DNA of 64,000 nucleotides from Hydractinia symbiolongicarpus (taxonomy: Eukaryota > Cnidaria > Hydrozoa > Anthoathecata > Hydractiniidae), in assembly GCF_029227915.1 (NCBI RefSeq), contig NC_079887.1, positions 24,861,650-24,925,649 on the forward strand, given 5' to 3'. Below the pieces are notes generated by a model that was not told where the DNA came from, ran no database searches, and saw only the letters and a program-made list of their open reading frames with translations. The position numbers and the translations under genes are program-made. Positions 25,756 through 37,424 of the stretch are shown one piece after another. The first letter of the stretch is position 1. Every line of letters starts with the position of its first letter.

Positions 25756-27990
25756 GTGAAAGTGAGACAATTGGACTCCAAGAAAAAACATTCTTCTTAA
25801 TTTGACGTGATTCCCAGAAATCAGCGATTACACTGGCCTCTGTGGTAGCGCTTGATTTAAAAATTTAGATAAATAAGTCGTTCTTTACCGTGGGACCAAT
25901 ACTACCCGTTATCGCGCGCTGAAGAAATAGCGACAGTTTCAAAAACTACATTTTATTGACTTTTTAACGGTGTCAGTCCGTTTGAGTTTCAACGGTTGGG
26001 TCACATATTCGTACCAACATGTATTTAGCGATATTTATCTGATATTACTAGGTTGCATCGCTTTTAGCAGTGAAACGATTGACTTTGGGACTTAATTGAA
26101 CTCACTTTGGACTGTGACCTGATCAATGTGATAAATGACACAAATGGACTCAACGAAAAAAATTTTTTCTTAATTTGACGTGATTGCCGGAAATCAGCGA
26201 TTACACTTGGCGCTGTGGTAGCGCTACATTAAAAAATTTAGATAAATAAGTCGTTCTTTACTGTGGGACCAATCCTACCCGTTATCGCGCGCTGAAGAAA
26301 TAGCGACAGTTTAAAAAACTACATTTCATTGACTTTTTAACGGTGTCAGTCCGTTTGAGTTTCAACGGTTGGGTCACATATTCGTACCAACATGTATTTA
26401 GCGATATTTATCTGATATTACTAGTTTGCATCGCTTTTAACAGTGAAACGATTGACTGTGGGACTAAATTGAACGAAATTTGGACCGTGACCTGGTCAAT
26501 GTGATAAATGACACAAATGGACTCTAAAAAAATAATTCTTTTTAATTTGACATGATTGCCGGAAATCAGCGATTACACTGGGCGCTGTGGTAGCGCTTTA
26601 TTTAAAAAATTAGATAAATAAGTCGTTCTTTACTGTGGGACCATTCCTACCCGTTATCGCGCGCTGAAAAAATAGCGACAGTTTCAAAAACTACATTTCA
26701 TTGACTTTCTAACGGTGTCAATCCGTTTTACTTACAACGGTTGGGTCACATATTCGTACCAACATGTATTTAGCGATATTTTTCTAATATTACTATGTTG
26801 TATGGCTTTTAACAGTGAAACCATTGACTGTGGGACTTAATTGAACTGATTATGGACTGTGACCTTATAAATGTGAAAGTGAGACAATTGGACTCCAAGA
26901 AAAAACATTCTTCTTAATTTGACGTGATTCCCAGAAATCAGCGATTACACTGGCCTCTGTGGTAGCGCTTGATTTAAAAATTTAGATAAATAAGTCGTTC
27001 TTTACCGTGGGACCAATACTACCCGTTATCGCGCGCTGAAGAAATAGCGACAGTTTCAAAAACTACATTTTATTGACTTTTTAACGGTGTCAGTCCGTTT
27101 GAGTTTCAACGGTTGGGTCACATATTCGTACCAACATGTATTTAGCGATATTTATCTGATATTACTAGGTTGCATCGCTTTTAGCAGTGAAACGATTGAC
27201 TTTGGGACTTAATTGAACTCACTTTGGACTGTGACCTGATCAATGTGATAAATGACACAAATGGACTCAACGAAAAAAATTTTTTCTTAATTTGACGTGA
27301 TTGCCGGAAATCAGCGATTACACTTGGCGCTGTGGTAGCGCTACATTAAAAAATTTAGATAAATAAGTCGTTCTTTACTGTGGGACCAATCCTACCCGTT
27401 ATCGCGCGCTGAAGAAATAGCGACAGTTTAAAAAACTACATTTCATTGACTTTTTAACGGTGTCAGTCCGTTTGAGTTTCAACGGTTGGGTCACATATTC
27501 GTACCAACATGTATTTAGCGATATTTATCTGATATTACTAGTTTGCATCGCTTTTAACAGTGAAACGATTGACTGTGGGACTAAATTGAACGAAATTTGG
27601 ACCGTGACCTGGTCAATGTGATAAATGACACAAATGGACTCTAAAAAAATAATTCTTTTTAATTTGACATGATTGCCGGAAATCAGCGATTACACTGGGC
27701 GCTGTGGTAGCGCTTTATTTAAAAAATTAGATAAATAAGTCGTTCTTTACTGTGGGACCATTCCTACCCGTTATCGCGCGCTGAAAAAATAGCGACAGTT
27801 TCAAAAACTACATTTCATTGACTTTCTAACGGTGTCAATCCGTTTTACTTACAACGGTTGGGTCACATATTCGTACCAACATGTATTTAGCGATATTTTT
27901 CTAATATTACTATGTTGTATGGCTTTTAACAGTGAAACCATTGACTGTGGGACTTAATTGAACTGATTATGGACTGTGACCTTATAAATG
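25756..27990. repeat. Three-monomer tandem duplication, offset 1117 bp
   Basis: The block at about 25756-26872 repeats at about 26873-27989. 'ttctttaccg' at 25881/26998 and 'tactatgttg' at 26791/27908 both give an offset of 1117. Other shared variants are 'gattcccagaaatcag', 'actggcctctg', 'gcttgatttaaaaa', 'ctcaacgaaaaaaatttttt' and 'ggactaaattgaacg'. The copies look nearly identical. Confidence 0.88.
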
Positions 27991-30900
27991 TAAAAGTGAG
28001 ACAATTGGACTCCAAGAAATAACATTCTTCTTAATATAAAATGATTGCCGAACCTCAGCGATTACACTGGGCGCTGTGGTAGCGCTTCAATTTAAAATTA
28101 AGATAAAAAAGTCATTTTTAACTGTGGGACCAATCCTAGCTGTTATCGCGCGCTTTAGAAATAGCGAAAGTTTCAAAAACTACATTTCATTGAATTTCTA
28201 ACTGTGTCAGTCCGTTTGAGTTTCAACGGTTGTGTCACATATTCGTACCAACATGTATTTAGCGATATTTATCTGATATTACTAGGTTGCATCGCTTTTA
28301 ACAGTGAAACGATTGACTGTGGGATTTAATTGAACTAACTTTGGACTGTGCCCTAATAAACGTGATAAATGAGGCAATTGGACTCCAAGAAAAAACATTC
28401 TTCTTAATTTGACGTGATTGCCGGAAATCAGCGATTACACTGTGCGCTGTGGTAGCGCTTCATTTAAAAATTAGGTAAATAAGTCATTTCTTACTGTGGG
28501 ACCAATCCTAGCCGTTTTCCCGCGCTGAAGCAGTAGAGACAATTTCAAAAACTACACTTCGTTGACTTTCTAACGGTGTCAATCCGTTTGAGTTACAACG
28601 GTTGGGTCACATATTCGTACCAACATGTTTTTAGCGATATTGTTCTGATATTACTAGGTTGTATGGCTTTTAACGGTGAAACGATTGACTGTGGGACTTA
28701 ATTAAAGTGATTATGGACTGTGACCTTATAAATGTAAAAGTGAGACAATTGGACTCCAAGAAATAACATTCTTCTTAATATGAAATGATTGCCGAAACTC
28801 AGCGATTACACTGGGCTCTGTGGTAGCGTTTCAATTAAAAATTAAAATAAAAAAGTCATTTTTACTGTGGGACCAATCCTAGCCGTTATCGCGCGCTGAA
28901 GAAATAGCGACAGTTTCAAAAACTACATTTCATTGACTTTCTAACGGTGTCAGTCCGTTTGAGTTTCAACGGTTTGGTTACATATTCGTAACAACATGTA
29001 TTTGGCGATATTTATCTGATATTACTAGTTTGCATCGTTTTTAACAGTGAAACGATTGACTGTGGGACTTAATTGAACTTAATATGGACCGTGACCTGAT
29101 CAATGTCATAAATGACACAAATGGACTCCAAAAAAAAAATTCTTCTTAATTTGACGTGATTGCCGAAATCAGCGATTACACTGGTCGCTGTGGTAGCGCT
29201 TCAAATAAAATTAGGATAAAAAAGTCATTTTTTACTGTGGGACCAAACCTAGCCGTTATCGCGCGCTGAAGAAAAAGCGACAGTTTCAAAAACTACATTT
29301 CATTGACTTTCTAACGGTGTCAATCCGTTTGAGTTTCAACGGTTGGGTCACATATTCGTACCAACATGTATTTAGCGATATTTATCTGATATTACTAGTT
29401 TGCATCGCTTTTAACAGTGAAACCATTGACTGTGGGACTTAATTGAACTGATTATGGACTGTGACCTTATAAATGTGAAAGTGAGACAATTGGACTCCAA
29501 GAAAAAGCATTCTTCTTAATTTGACGTGATTGCCGGAAATCAGCGATTACTGGGCGCTGTGGTAGCGCTTCATTTAAAAACTTAGATAAATAAGTCATTT
29601 CTTACTGTGGGACCAATCCTAGCCGTTATCCCGCGCTGAAGCAGTAGAGACCATTTCAAAAACTTCACTTCATTGACTTTCTAACAGTGTCAATCCGTTT
29701 GAGTTACAACGGTTGGGTCACATATTCGTACCAACATGTATTTAGCCATATTTATCTGATATTACTAGTTTGCATCGCTTTTAACAGTGAAACGATTGAC
29801 TGTGGGACTTAATTGAAGTAAATTTGGACCGTGACCTGATCAATGTCATAAAGGACACAAATAGACCCCCAAAAAAAATTCTTCTTAATTGGATATGATT
29901 GCCGGAAATCAGCGATTACACTGGGCGCTGTGGTAGCGCTTCACTTAAAAAAATTAGATAAATAAGTCGTTCTTTACTGTGGGACCAATCCTGTCCGTTA
30001 TCACGCGCTGAAGAAATAGCGACAGTTTCAAAAACTACATTTCATTGACTTTCTAACGGTGTCAATCCGTTTGAGTTACAACAGTTGGGTCACATATTCG
30101 TACCAACATGTATTTAGCCATATTTATCTGATATTACTAGTTTGCATCGCTTTTAACAGTGAAACGATTGACTGTGGGACTTAATTGAAGTAAATTTGGA
30201 CCGTGACCTGATCAATGTCATAAAGGACACAAATGGACTCCAAAAAAAAAATTCTTCTTAATTGGATATGATTGCCGGAAATCAGCGATTACACTGGGCG
30301 CTGTGGTAGCGCTTCACTTAAAAAATTTAGATAAATAAGTCGTTCTTTACTGTGGGACCAATCCTGTCCGTTATCACGCGCTGAAGAAATAGCGACAGTT
30401 TCAAAAACTAGATCTCATTGACCTTCTAACGGTGTCAGTCCGTTGAATTTCAACAGTTGGGTCACATATTCGTACCAACATGTATTTAGCGATATTTATC
30501 TGATATTACTAGGTTGTATGGCTTTTAACAGTGAAACTATTGACTGTGGGACTTAATTGAACTAATAATGGACTGCGACCTTGTAAATGTGAAAGTGAGA
30601 CAATTGGACTCCAAGAAAAAACATTCTTCTTAATTTGACGTGATTCCCGGAAATCAGCGATTACACTGGTCTCTGTGGTAGCGCTTCATTTAAAAATTTA
30701 GATAAATAAGTCGTTCTTTACTGTGGGACCAATCCTACACGTTATCGCGCGCTGAAGAAATAGCGACAGTTTCAAACACTACATTTCATTGACTTTTTAA
30801 CGGTGTCAGTCCGTGTGAGTTTCAACGGTTGGGTCACATATCCGTACCAACATGTATTTAGCGATATTTATCTGATATTACTAGGTTGCATCGCTTTTAG

Positions 30901-33085
30901 CAGTGAAACGATTGACTGTGGGACTAAATTGAACGAAATTTGGACCGTGACCTGGTCAATGTGATAAATGACACAAATGGACTCTAAAAAAATAATTCTT
31001 TTTAATTTGACATGATTGCCGAAAATCAGCGATTACACTGGGCGCTGTGGTAGCGCTTCATTTAAAAAATTAGATAAATAAGTCGTTCTTTACTGTGGGA
31101 CAAATCCTACCCGTTATCGCGCGCTGAAAAAATAGCGACAGTTTCAAAAACTACATTTCATTGACTTTCTAACGTTGTCAATCCGTTTTACTTACAACGG
31201 TTGGGTCACATATTCGTACCAACATGTATTTAGCGATATTTTTCTGATATTACTATGTTGTATGGCTTTTAACAGTGAAACCATTGACTGTGGGACTTAA
31301 TTGAACTGATTATGGACTGTGACCTTATAAATGTAAAAGTGAGACAATTGGACACCAAGAAATAACATTCTTCTTAATATAAAATGATTGCCGAAACTCA
31401 GCGATTACACTGGGCGCTGTGGTAGCGCTTCAATTTAAAAATAAGATAAAAAAGTCATTTTTTACTGTGGGACCAATCCTAGCTGTTATCGCGCGCTTTA
31501 GAAATAGCAAAAGTTTCAAAAACTACATTTCATTGAATTTCTAACTGTGTCAGTCCGTTTGAGTTTCAACGGTTGTGTCACATATTCGTACCAACATGTA
31601 TTTAGCGATATTTATCTGATATTACTAGGTTGCATCGCTTTTAACAGTGAAACGATTGACTGTGGGATTAAATTGAACTAACTTTGGACTGTGCCCTGAT
31701 AAACGTGATAAATGAGGCAATTGGACTCCAAGAAAAAACATTCTTCTTAATTTGACGTGATTGCCGGAAATCAGCGATTACACTGTGCGCTGTGGTAGCG
31801 CTTCATTTAAAAATTAGGTAAATAAGTCATTTCTTACTGTGGGACCAATCCTAGCCGTTTTCCCGCGCTGAAGCAGTAGAGACAATTTCAAAAACTACAC
31901 TTCGTTGACTTTGTAACGGTGTCAATCCGTTTGAGTTACAACGGTTGGGTCACATATTCGTACCAACATGTTTTTAGCGATATTGTTCTGATATTACTAG
32001 GTTGTATGGCTTTTAACAGTGAAACGATTGACTGTGGGACTTAATTAAACTGATTATGGACTGTGAACTTATAAATGTAAAAGTGAGACAATTGGACTCC
32101 AAGAAATAACATTCTTCTTAATATGAAATGATTGCCGAAACTCAGCGATTACCCTGGGCTCTGTGGTAGCGTTTCAATTGAAAATTAAAATAAAAAAGTC
32201 ATTTTTTACTGTGGGACCAATCCTAGCCGTTATCGCGCGCTGAAGAAATAGCGACAGTTTCAAAAACTACATTTCATTGACTTTCTAACGGTGTCAGTCC
32301 GTTTGAGTTTCAACGGTTTGGTTACATATTCGTAACAACATGTATTTAGCGATATTTATCTGATATTACTAGTTTGCATCGTTTTTAACAGTGAAACGAT
32401 TGACTGTGGGACTTAATTGAACTTAATATGGACCGTGACCTGATCAATGTCATAAATGACACAAATGGACTCCAAAAAAAAATTCTTCTTAATTTGACGT
32501 GATTGCCGGAAATCAGCGATTACACTGGTCGCTGTGGTAGCGCTTCAAATAAAAATTAGGATAAAAAAGTCATTTTTTACTGTGGGACCAAACCTAGCCG
32601 TTATTGCGCGCTGAAGAAAAAGCGACAGTTTCAAAAACTACATTTCATTGACTTTCTAACGGTGTCAATCCGTTTGAGTTTCAACGGTTGGGTCACATAT
32701 TCGTACCAACATGTATTTAGCGATATTTATCTGATATTACTAGTTTGCATCGCTTTTAACAGTGAAACCATTGACTGTGGGACTTAATTGAACTGATTAT
32801 GGACTGTGACCTTATAAATGTGAAAGTGAGACAATTGGACTCCAAGAAAAAGCATTCTTCTTAATTTGACGTGATTGCCGGAAATCAGCGATTACACTGG
32901 GCGCTGTGGTAGCGCTTCATTTAAAAACTTAGATAAATAAGTCATTTCTTACTGTGGGACCAATCCTAGCCGTTATCCCGCGCTGAAGCAGTAGAGACCA
33001 TTTCAAAAACTTTACTTCATTGACTTTCTAACGGTGTCAATCCGTTTGAGTTACCACGGTTGGGTCACATATTCGTACCAACATG
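27560..33085. repeat. Six-monomer segment duplicated at a nine-monomer offset (3343 bp)
   Basis: The segment at about 27560-29740 recurs at about 30903-33085, with about 1.16 kb between copies that is not repeated. Matches at 27588/30931, 28032/31375 and 28971/32315 give offsets of 3343, 3343 and 3344. Shared variants include 'taatataaaatgattgcc', 'gcgcgctttagaaatagc', 'ttcgttgacttt', 'ggtttggttacat' and 'attcgtaacaacatg'. The left edge overlaps the end of the 1117-bp duplication, so later events have been laid over earlier ones. Confidence 0.82.
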
Positions 33086-34040
33086 TTTTTAGCGATATTT
33101 TTCTGATATTACAAGGTTGTATGGCTTTTAACAGTGAAACGATTGACTGTGGGACTTAATTGAACTGATTATGGACTGTGACCTTATAAATGTTAAAGTG
33201 AGACATTTGGACTCCAAGAAATAACATTCTTCTTAATATGAAATGATTGCCGAAACTCAGCGATTACCCTGGGCTCTGTGGTAGCGTTTCAATTAAAAAT
33301 TAAAATAAAAAAGTCATTTTTTACTGTGGGACCAATCCTAGCCGTTATCGCGCGCTGAAGAAATAGCGACAGTTTCAAAAACTACATTTCATTGACTTTC
33401 TAACGGTGTCAGTCCGTTTGAGTTTCAACGGTTTGGTTACATATTCGTAACAACATGTATTTAGCGATATTTATCTGATATTACTAGTTTGCATCGTTTT
33501 TAACAGTGAAACGATTGACTGTGGGACTTAATTGAACTTAATATGGACCGTGACCTGATCAATGTCATAAATGACACAAATGGACTCCAAAAAAAAAATT
33601 CTTCTTAATTTGACGTGATTGCCGGAAATCAGCGATTACACTGGTCGCTGTGGTAGCGCTTCAAATAAAAATTAGGATAAAAAAGTCATTTTTTACTGTG
33701 GGACCAAACCTAGCCGTTATCGCGCGCTGAAGAAAAAGCGACAGTTTCAAAAACTACATTTCATTGACTTTCTAACGGTGTCAATCCGTTTGAGTTTCAA
33801 CGGTTGGGTCACATATTCGTACCAACATGTATTTAGCGATATTTATCTGATATTACTAGTTTGCATCGCTTTTAACAGTGAAACCATTGACTGTGGGACT
33901 TAATTGAACTGATTATGGATTGTGACCTTATAAATGTGAAAGTGAGACAATTGGACTCCAAGAAAAAGCATTCTTCTTAATTTGACGTGATTGCCGGAAA
34001 TCAGCGATTACACTGGGCGCTGTGGTAGCGCTTCATTTAA
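31940..34040. repeat. Three-monomer duplication, offset 1115 bp
   Basis: The block at about 31940-32925 recurs at about 33055-34040. 'accctgggct' at 32151/33266 and 'ggtttggtta' at 32315/33430 both give 1115. Together with the copy at about 28.6-29.6 kb this makes three copies of the same monomer run ('gtttggttacat' monomer, then 'gaaaaagcgacag' monomer, then 'aaaaagcattc' monomer). Confidence 0.82.
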
Positions 34041-34309
34041 AAATTTAGATAAATAAGTCGTTCTTTACTGTGGGACCAATCCTACCCGTTATCACGCGCT
34101 GAAAAAATAGCGACAGTTTCAAAAACTACATTTCATTGACTTTCTAACGGTGTCAATTCGTTTGGGTTACAACGGTTGGGTCACATCCTCGTACCAACAT
34201 GTATTTAGCGATATTTTTCTGATATTACTAGGTTGTATGGCTTTTGACAGTGAAACCATTGACTGTGGGACTTAATTGAACTGATTATGGACTGTGACCT
34301 TATAAATGT

Positions 34310-35053
34310 GAAATTGAGACAATTGAACTCCAAGAAATAACACTCTTCTTAATATGAAATGATTGCCAAAACTCAGCGATTACACTGGGCGTTGTGGTAG
34401 CGCTTCATTTAAAAATTTAGATAAATGAGTCGTTCTTTATTGTAGGACCAATCCTATTCGTTATCGCACGCTGAGGAAATAGCGACAGTTTCAAAAACTA
34501 CACTTCATTGACTTTCTAACGGTGTCAATCCCTTTGAGTTACAACGGTTGGGTCACATATTCGTACCAACATGTATTTAGCGATATTTTTCTGATATTAC
34601 TAGGTTGTGTGGCTTTTAACAGTGAAACGATTGACTGTGGTACTTAATTGAACTGATTATGGACTGTGACCTTATAAATGTGAAAGTGAGACAATTGAAC
34701 TCCAAGAAATAACACTCTTCTTAATATGAAATGATTGCCAAAACTCAGCGATTACACTGGGCGTTGTGGTAGCGCTTCATTTAAAAATTTAGATAAATGA
34801 GTCGTTCTTTATTGTAGGACCAATCCTATTCGTTATCGCACGCTGAGGAAATAGCGACAGTTTCAAAAACTACACTTCATTGACTTTCTAACGGTGTCAA
34901 TCCCTTTGAGTTACAACGGTTGGGTCACATATTCGTACCAACATGTATTTAGCGATATTTTTCTGATATTACTAGGTTGTGTGGCTTTTAACAGTGAAAC
35001 GATTGACTGTGGTACTTAATTGAACTGATTATGGACTGTGACCTTATAAATGT
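34310..35053. repeat. Single-monomer tandem duplication, offset 372 bp
   Basis: Two adjacent monomers share 'acaattgaactcc', 'aacactcttcttaat', 'gattgccaaaactc', 'gggcgttgtgg', 'gataaatgagtcg', 'tattgtaggacc' and 'tcaatccctttgag'. 'aattgaactc' at 34321 and 34693 sets the offset. They are effectively identical, the simplest duplication class in the array. Confidence 0.87.
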
Positions 35054-35499
35054 GAAAGTGAGAGAATTGGACTCCAAGAAATAACATTCTTCTTAATATG
35101 AAATGATTGCCGAAACTCAGCGATTACACTGGGCGCTGTGGTAGCGCTTCATTAAAAAGTTTAGATACATAAGTCGTTCTTTACTGTGGGACCAATCCTA
35201 TTCGTTATCGCACGCTAAGGATTTAGCGACAGTTTCAAAAACTACACTTCATTGACTTTCTAACGGTGTCAATCCGTTTGAGTTACAACGGTTGGGTCAC
35301 ATATTCGTACCAACATGTATTTAGCGATATTTTTCTGATATTACTAGGTTGTGTGGCTTTTAAGAGTGAAACGATTGACTGTGGTACTTAATTGAACTGA
35401 TTATGGACTGTGACCTTATAAATGTGAAAGTGAGACAATTGGACTCCAAGAAATAACATTCTTCTTAATATGAAATGATTGCCGAAACTGAGCGATTAC

Positions 35500-37080
35500 A
35501 CTGGGCGCTGTGGTAGCGCTTCATTAAAAAGTTTAGATACATAAGTCGTTCTTTACTGTGGGACCAATCCTACCTGTTATCGCGCGCTGAAAAAAAAATA
35601 GCGACAGTTTCAAAAACTACACTTCATTGACTTTCTAACGGTATTAATCCGTTTGAGTTACAACGGTTGGGTCACATATTCGTACCAACATGTATTTAGC
35701 GATATTTTTCTGATATTAATAGGTTGTGTGGCTTTTAACGGTGAAACGATTGACTGTGGTACTTAATTGCACTGATTATGGACTGTGACCTTATAAATGT
35801 GAAAGTGAGACAATTGGACTCCAAGAAATAACATTCTTCTTAATATGAAATGATTGCCGAAACTGAGCGATTACACTGGGCGCTGTGGTAGCGCTTCATT
35901 AAAAAGTTTAGATACATAAGTCGTTCTTTACTGTGGGACCAATCCTACCTGTTATCGCGCGCTGAAAAAAAAATAGCGACAGTTTCAAAAACTACACTTC
36001 ATTGACTTTCTAACGGTATCAATCCGTTTGAGTTACAACGGTTGGGTCACATATTCGTACCAACATGTATTTAGCGATATTTTTCTGATATTACTAGGTT
36101 GTGTGGCTTTTAACGGTGAAACGATTGACTGTGGTACTTAATTGCACTGATTATGGACTGTGACCTTATAAGTGTGAAAGTGAGACAATTGGACTCCAAG
36201 AAATAACATTCTTCTTAATATGAAATGATTGCCGAAACTCAGCGATTACACTGGGCGCTGTGGTAGCGCTTCATTAAAAAGTTTAGATACATAAGTCGTT
36301 CTTTACTGTGGGACCAATCCTACCTGTTATCGCGCGCTGAAAAAAAAATAGCGACAGTTTCAAAAACTACACTTCATTGACTTTCTAACGGTATTAATCC
36401 GTTTGAGTTACAACGGTTGGGTCACATATTCGTACCAACATGTATTTAGCGATATTTTTCTGATATTAATAGGTTGTGTGGCTTTTAACGGTGAAACGAT
36501 TGACTGTGGTACTTAATTGCACTGATTATGGACTGTGACCTTATAAATGTGAAAGTGAGACAATTGGACTCCAAGAAATAACATTCTTCTTAATATGAAA
36601 TGATTGCCGAAACTGAGCGATTACACTGGGCGCTGTGGTAGCGCTTCATTAAAAAGTTTAGATACATAAGTCGTTCTTTACTGTGGGACCAATCCTACCT
36701 GTTATCGCGCGCTGAAAAAAAAATAGCGACAGTTTCAAAAACTACACTTCATTGACTTTCTAACGGTATCAATCCGTTTGAGTTACAACGGTTGGGTCAC
36801 ATATTCGTACCAACATGTATTTAGCGATATTTTTCTGATATTACTAGGTTGTGTGGCTTTTAACGGTGAAACGATTGACTGTGGTACTTAATTGCACTGA
36901 TTATGGACTGTGACCTTATAAGTGTGAAAGTGAGACAATTGGACTCCAAGAAATAACATTCTTCTTAATATGAAATGATTGCCGAAACTCAGCGATTACA
37001 CTGGGCGCTGTGGTAGCGCTTCATTAAAAAGTTTAGATACATAAGTCGTTCTTTACTGTGGGACCAATCCTACCTGTTAT
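35500..37080. repeat. Two-monomer tandem duplication with long A runs, offset 750 bp
   Basis: The block at about 35500-36249 repeats at 36250-36999, with matching to about 37080. 'gtattaatcc' at 35641/36391 gives 750. The two monomers of each pair differ by 'gtattaatcc' against 'gtatcaatcc' and by 'aactgagcg' against 'aactcagcg', which reveals the pairing. All carry an A run of nine in 'ctgaaaaaaaaatagcg', giving monomers of about 375 bp rather than 372. Confidence 0.86.
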
Positions 37081-37424
37081 TGTGCGCTGAAAAAATAGCG
37101 ACAGTTTCAAAAACTACATTTCATTAACTTTCTAACGGTGTCAATCCGTTTGAGTTACAACGGTTGGGTCACATATTCGTACCAACATGTATTTAGCGAT
37201 ATTTTTCTGATATTACTAGGTTGTATGGCTTTTAACAGTGAAACCATTGACTGTGGGACTTAATTGAACTGATTATGGACTGCGACCTTATAAATGTGAA
37301 AGTGAGACAATTGGACTTCAAGAAAAAAATTTCTTTTTAATTTGACGTGATTGCCGAAAATCAGCGATTACACTGGGCGCTGTGGTAGCGCTTCACTTAA
37401 AAAATTTAGATAAATGAGTCGTTC

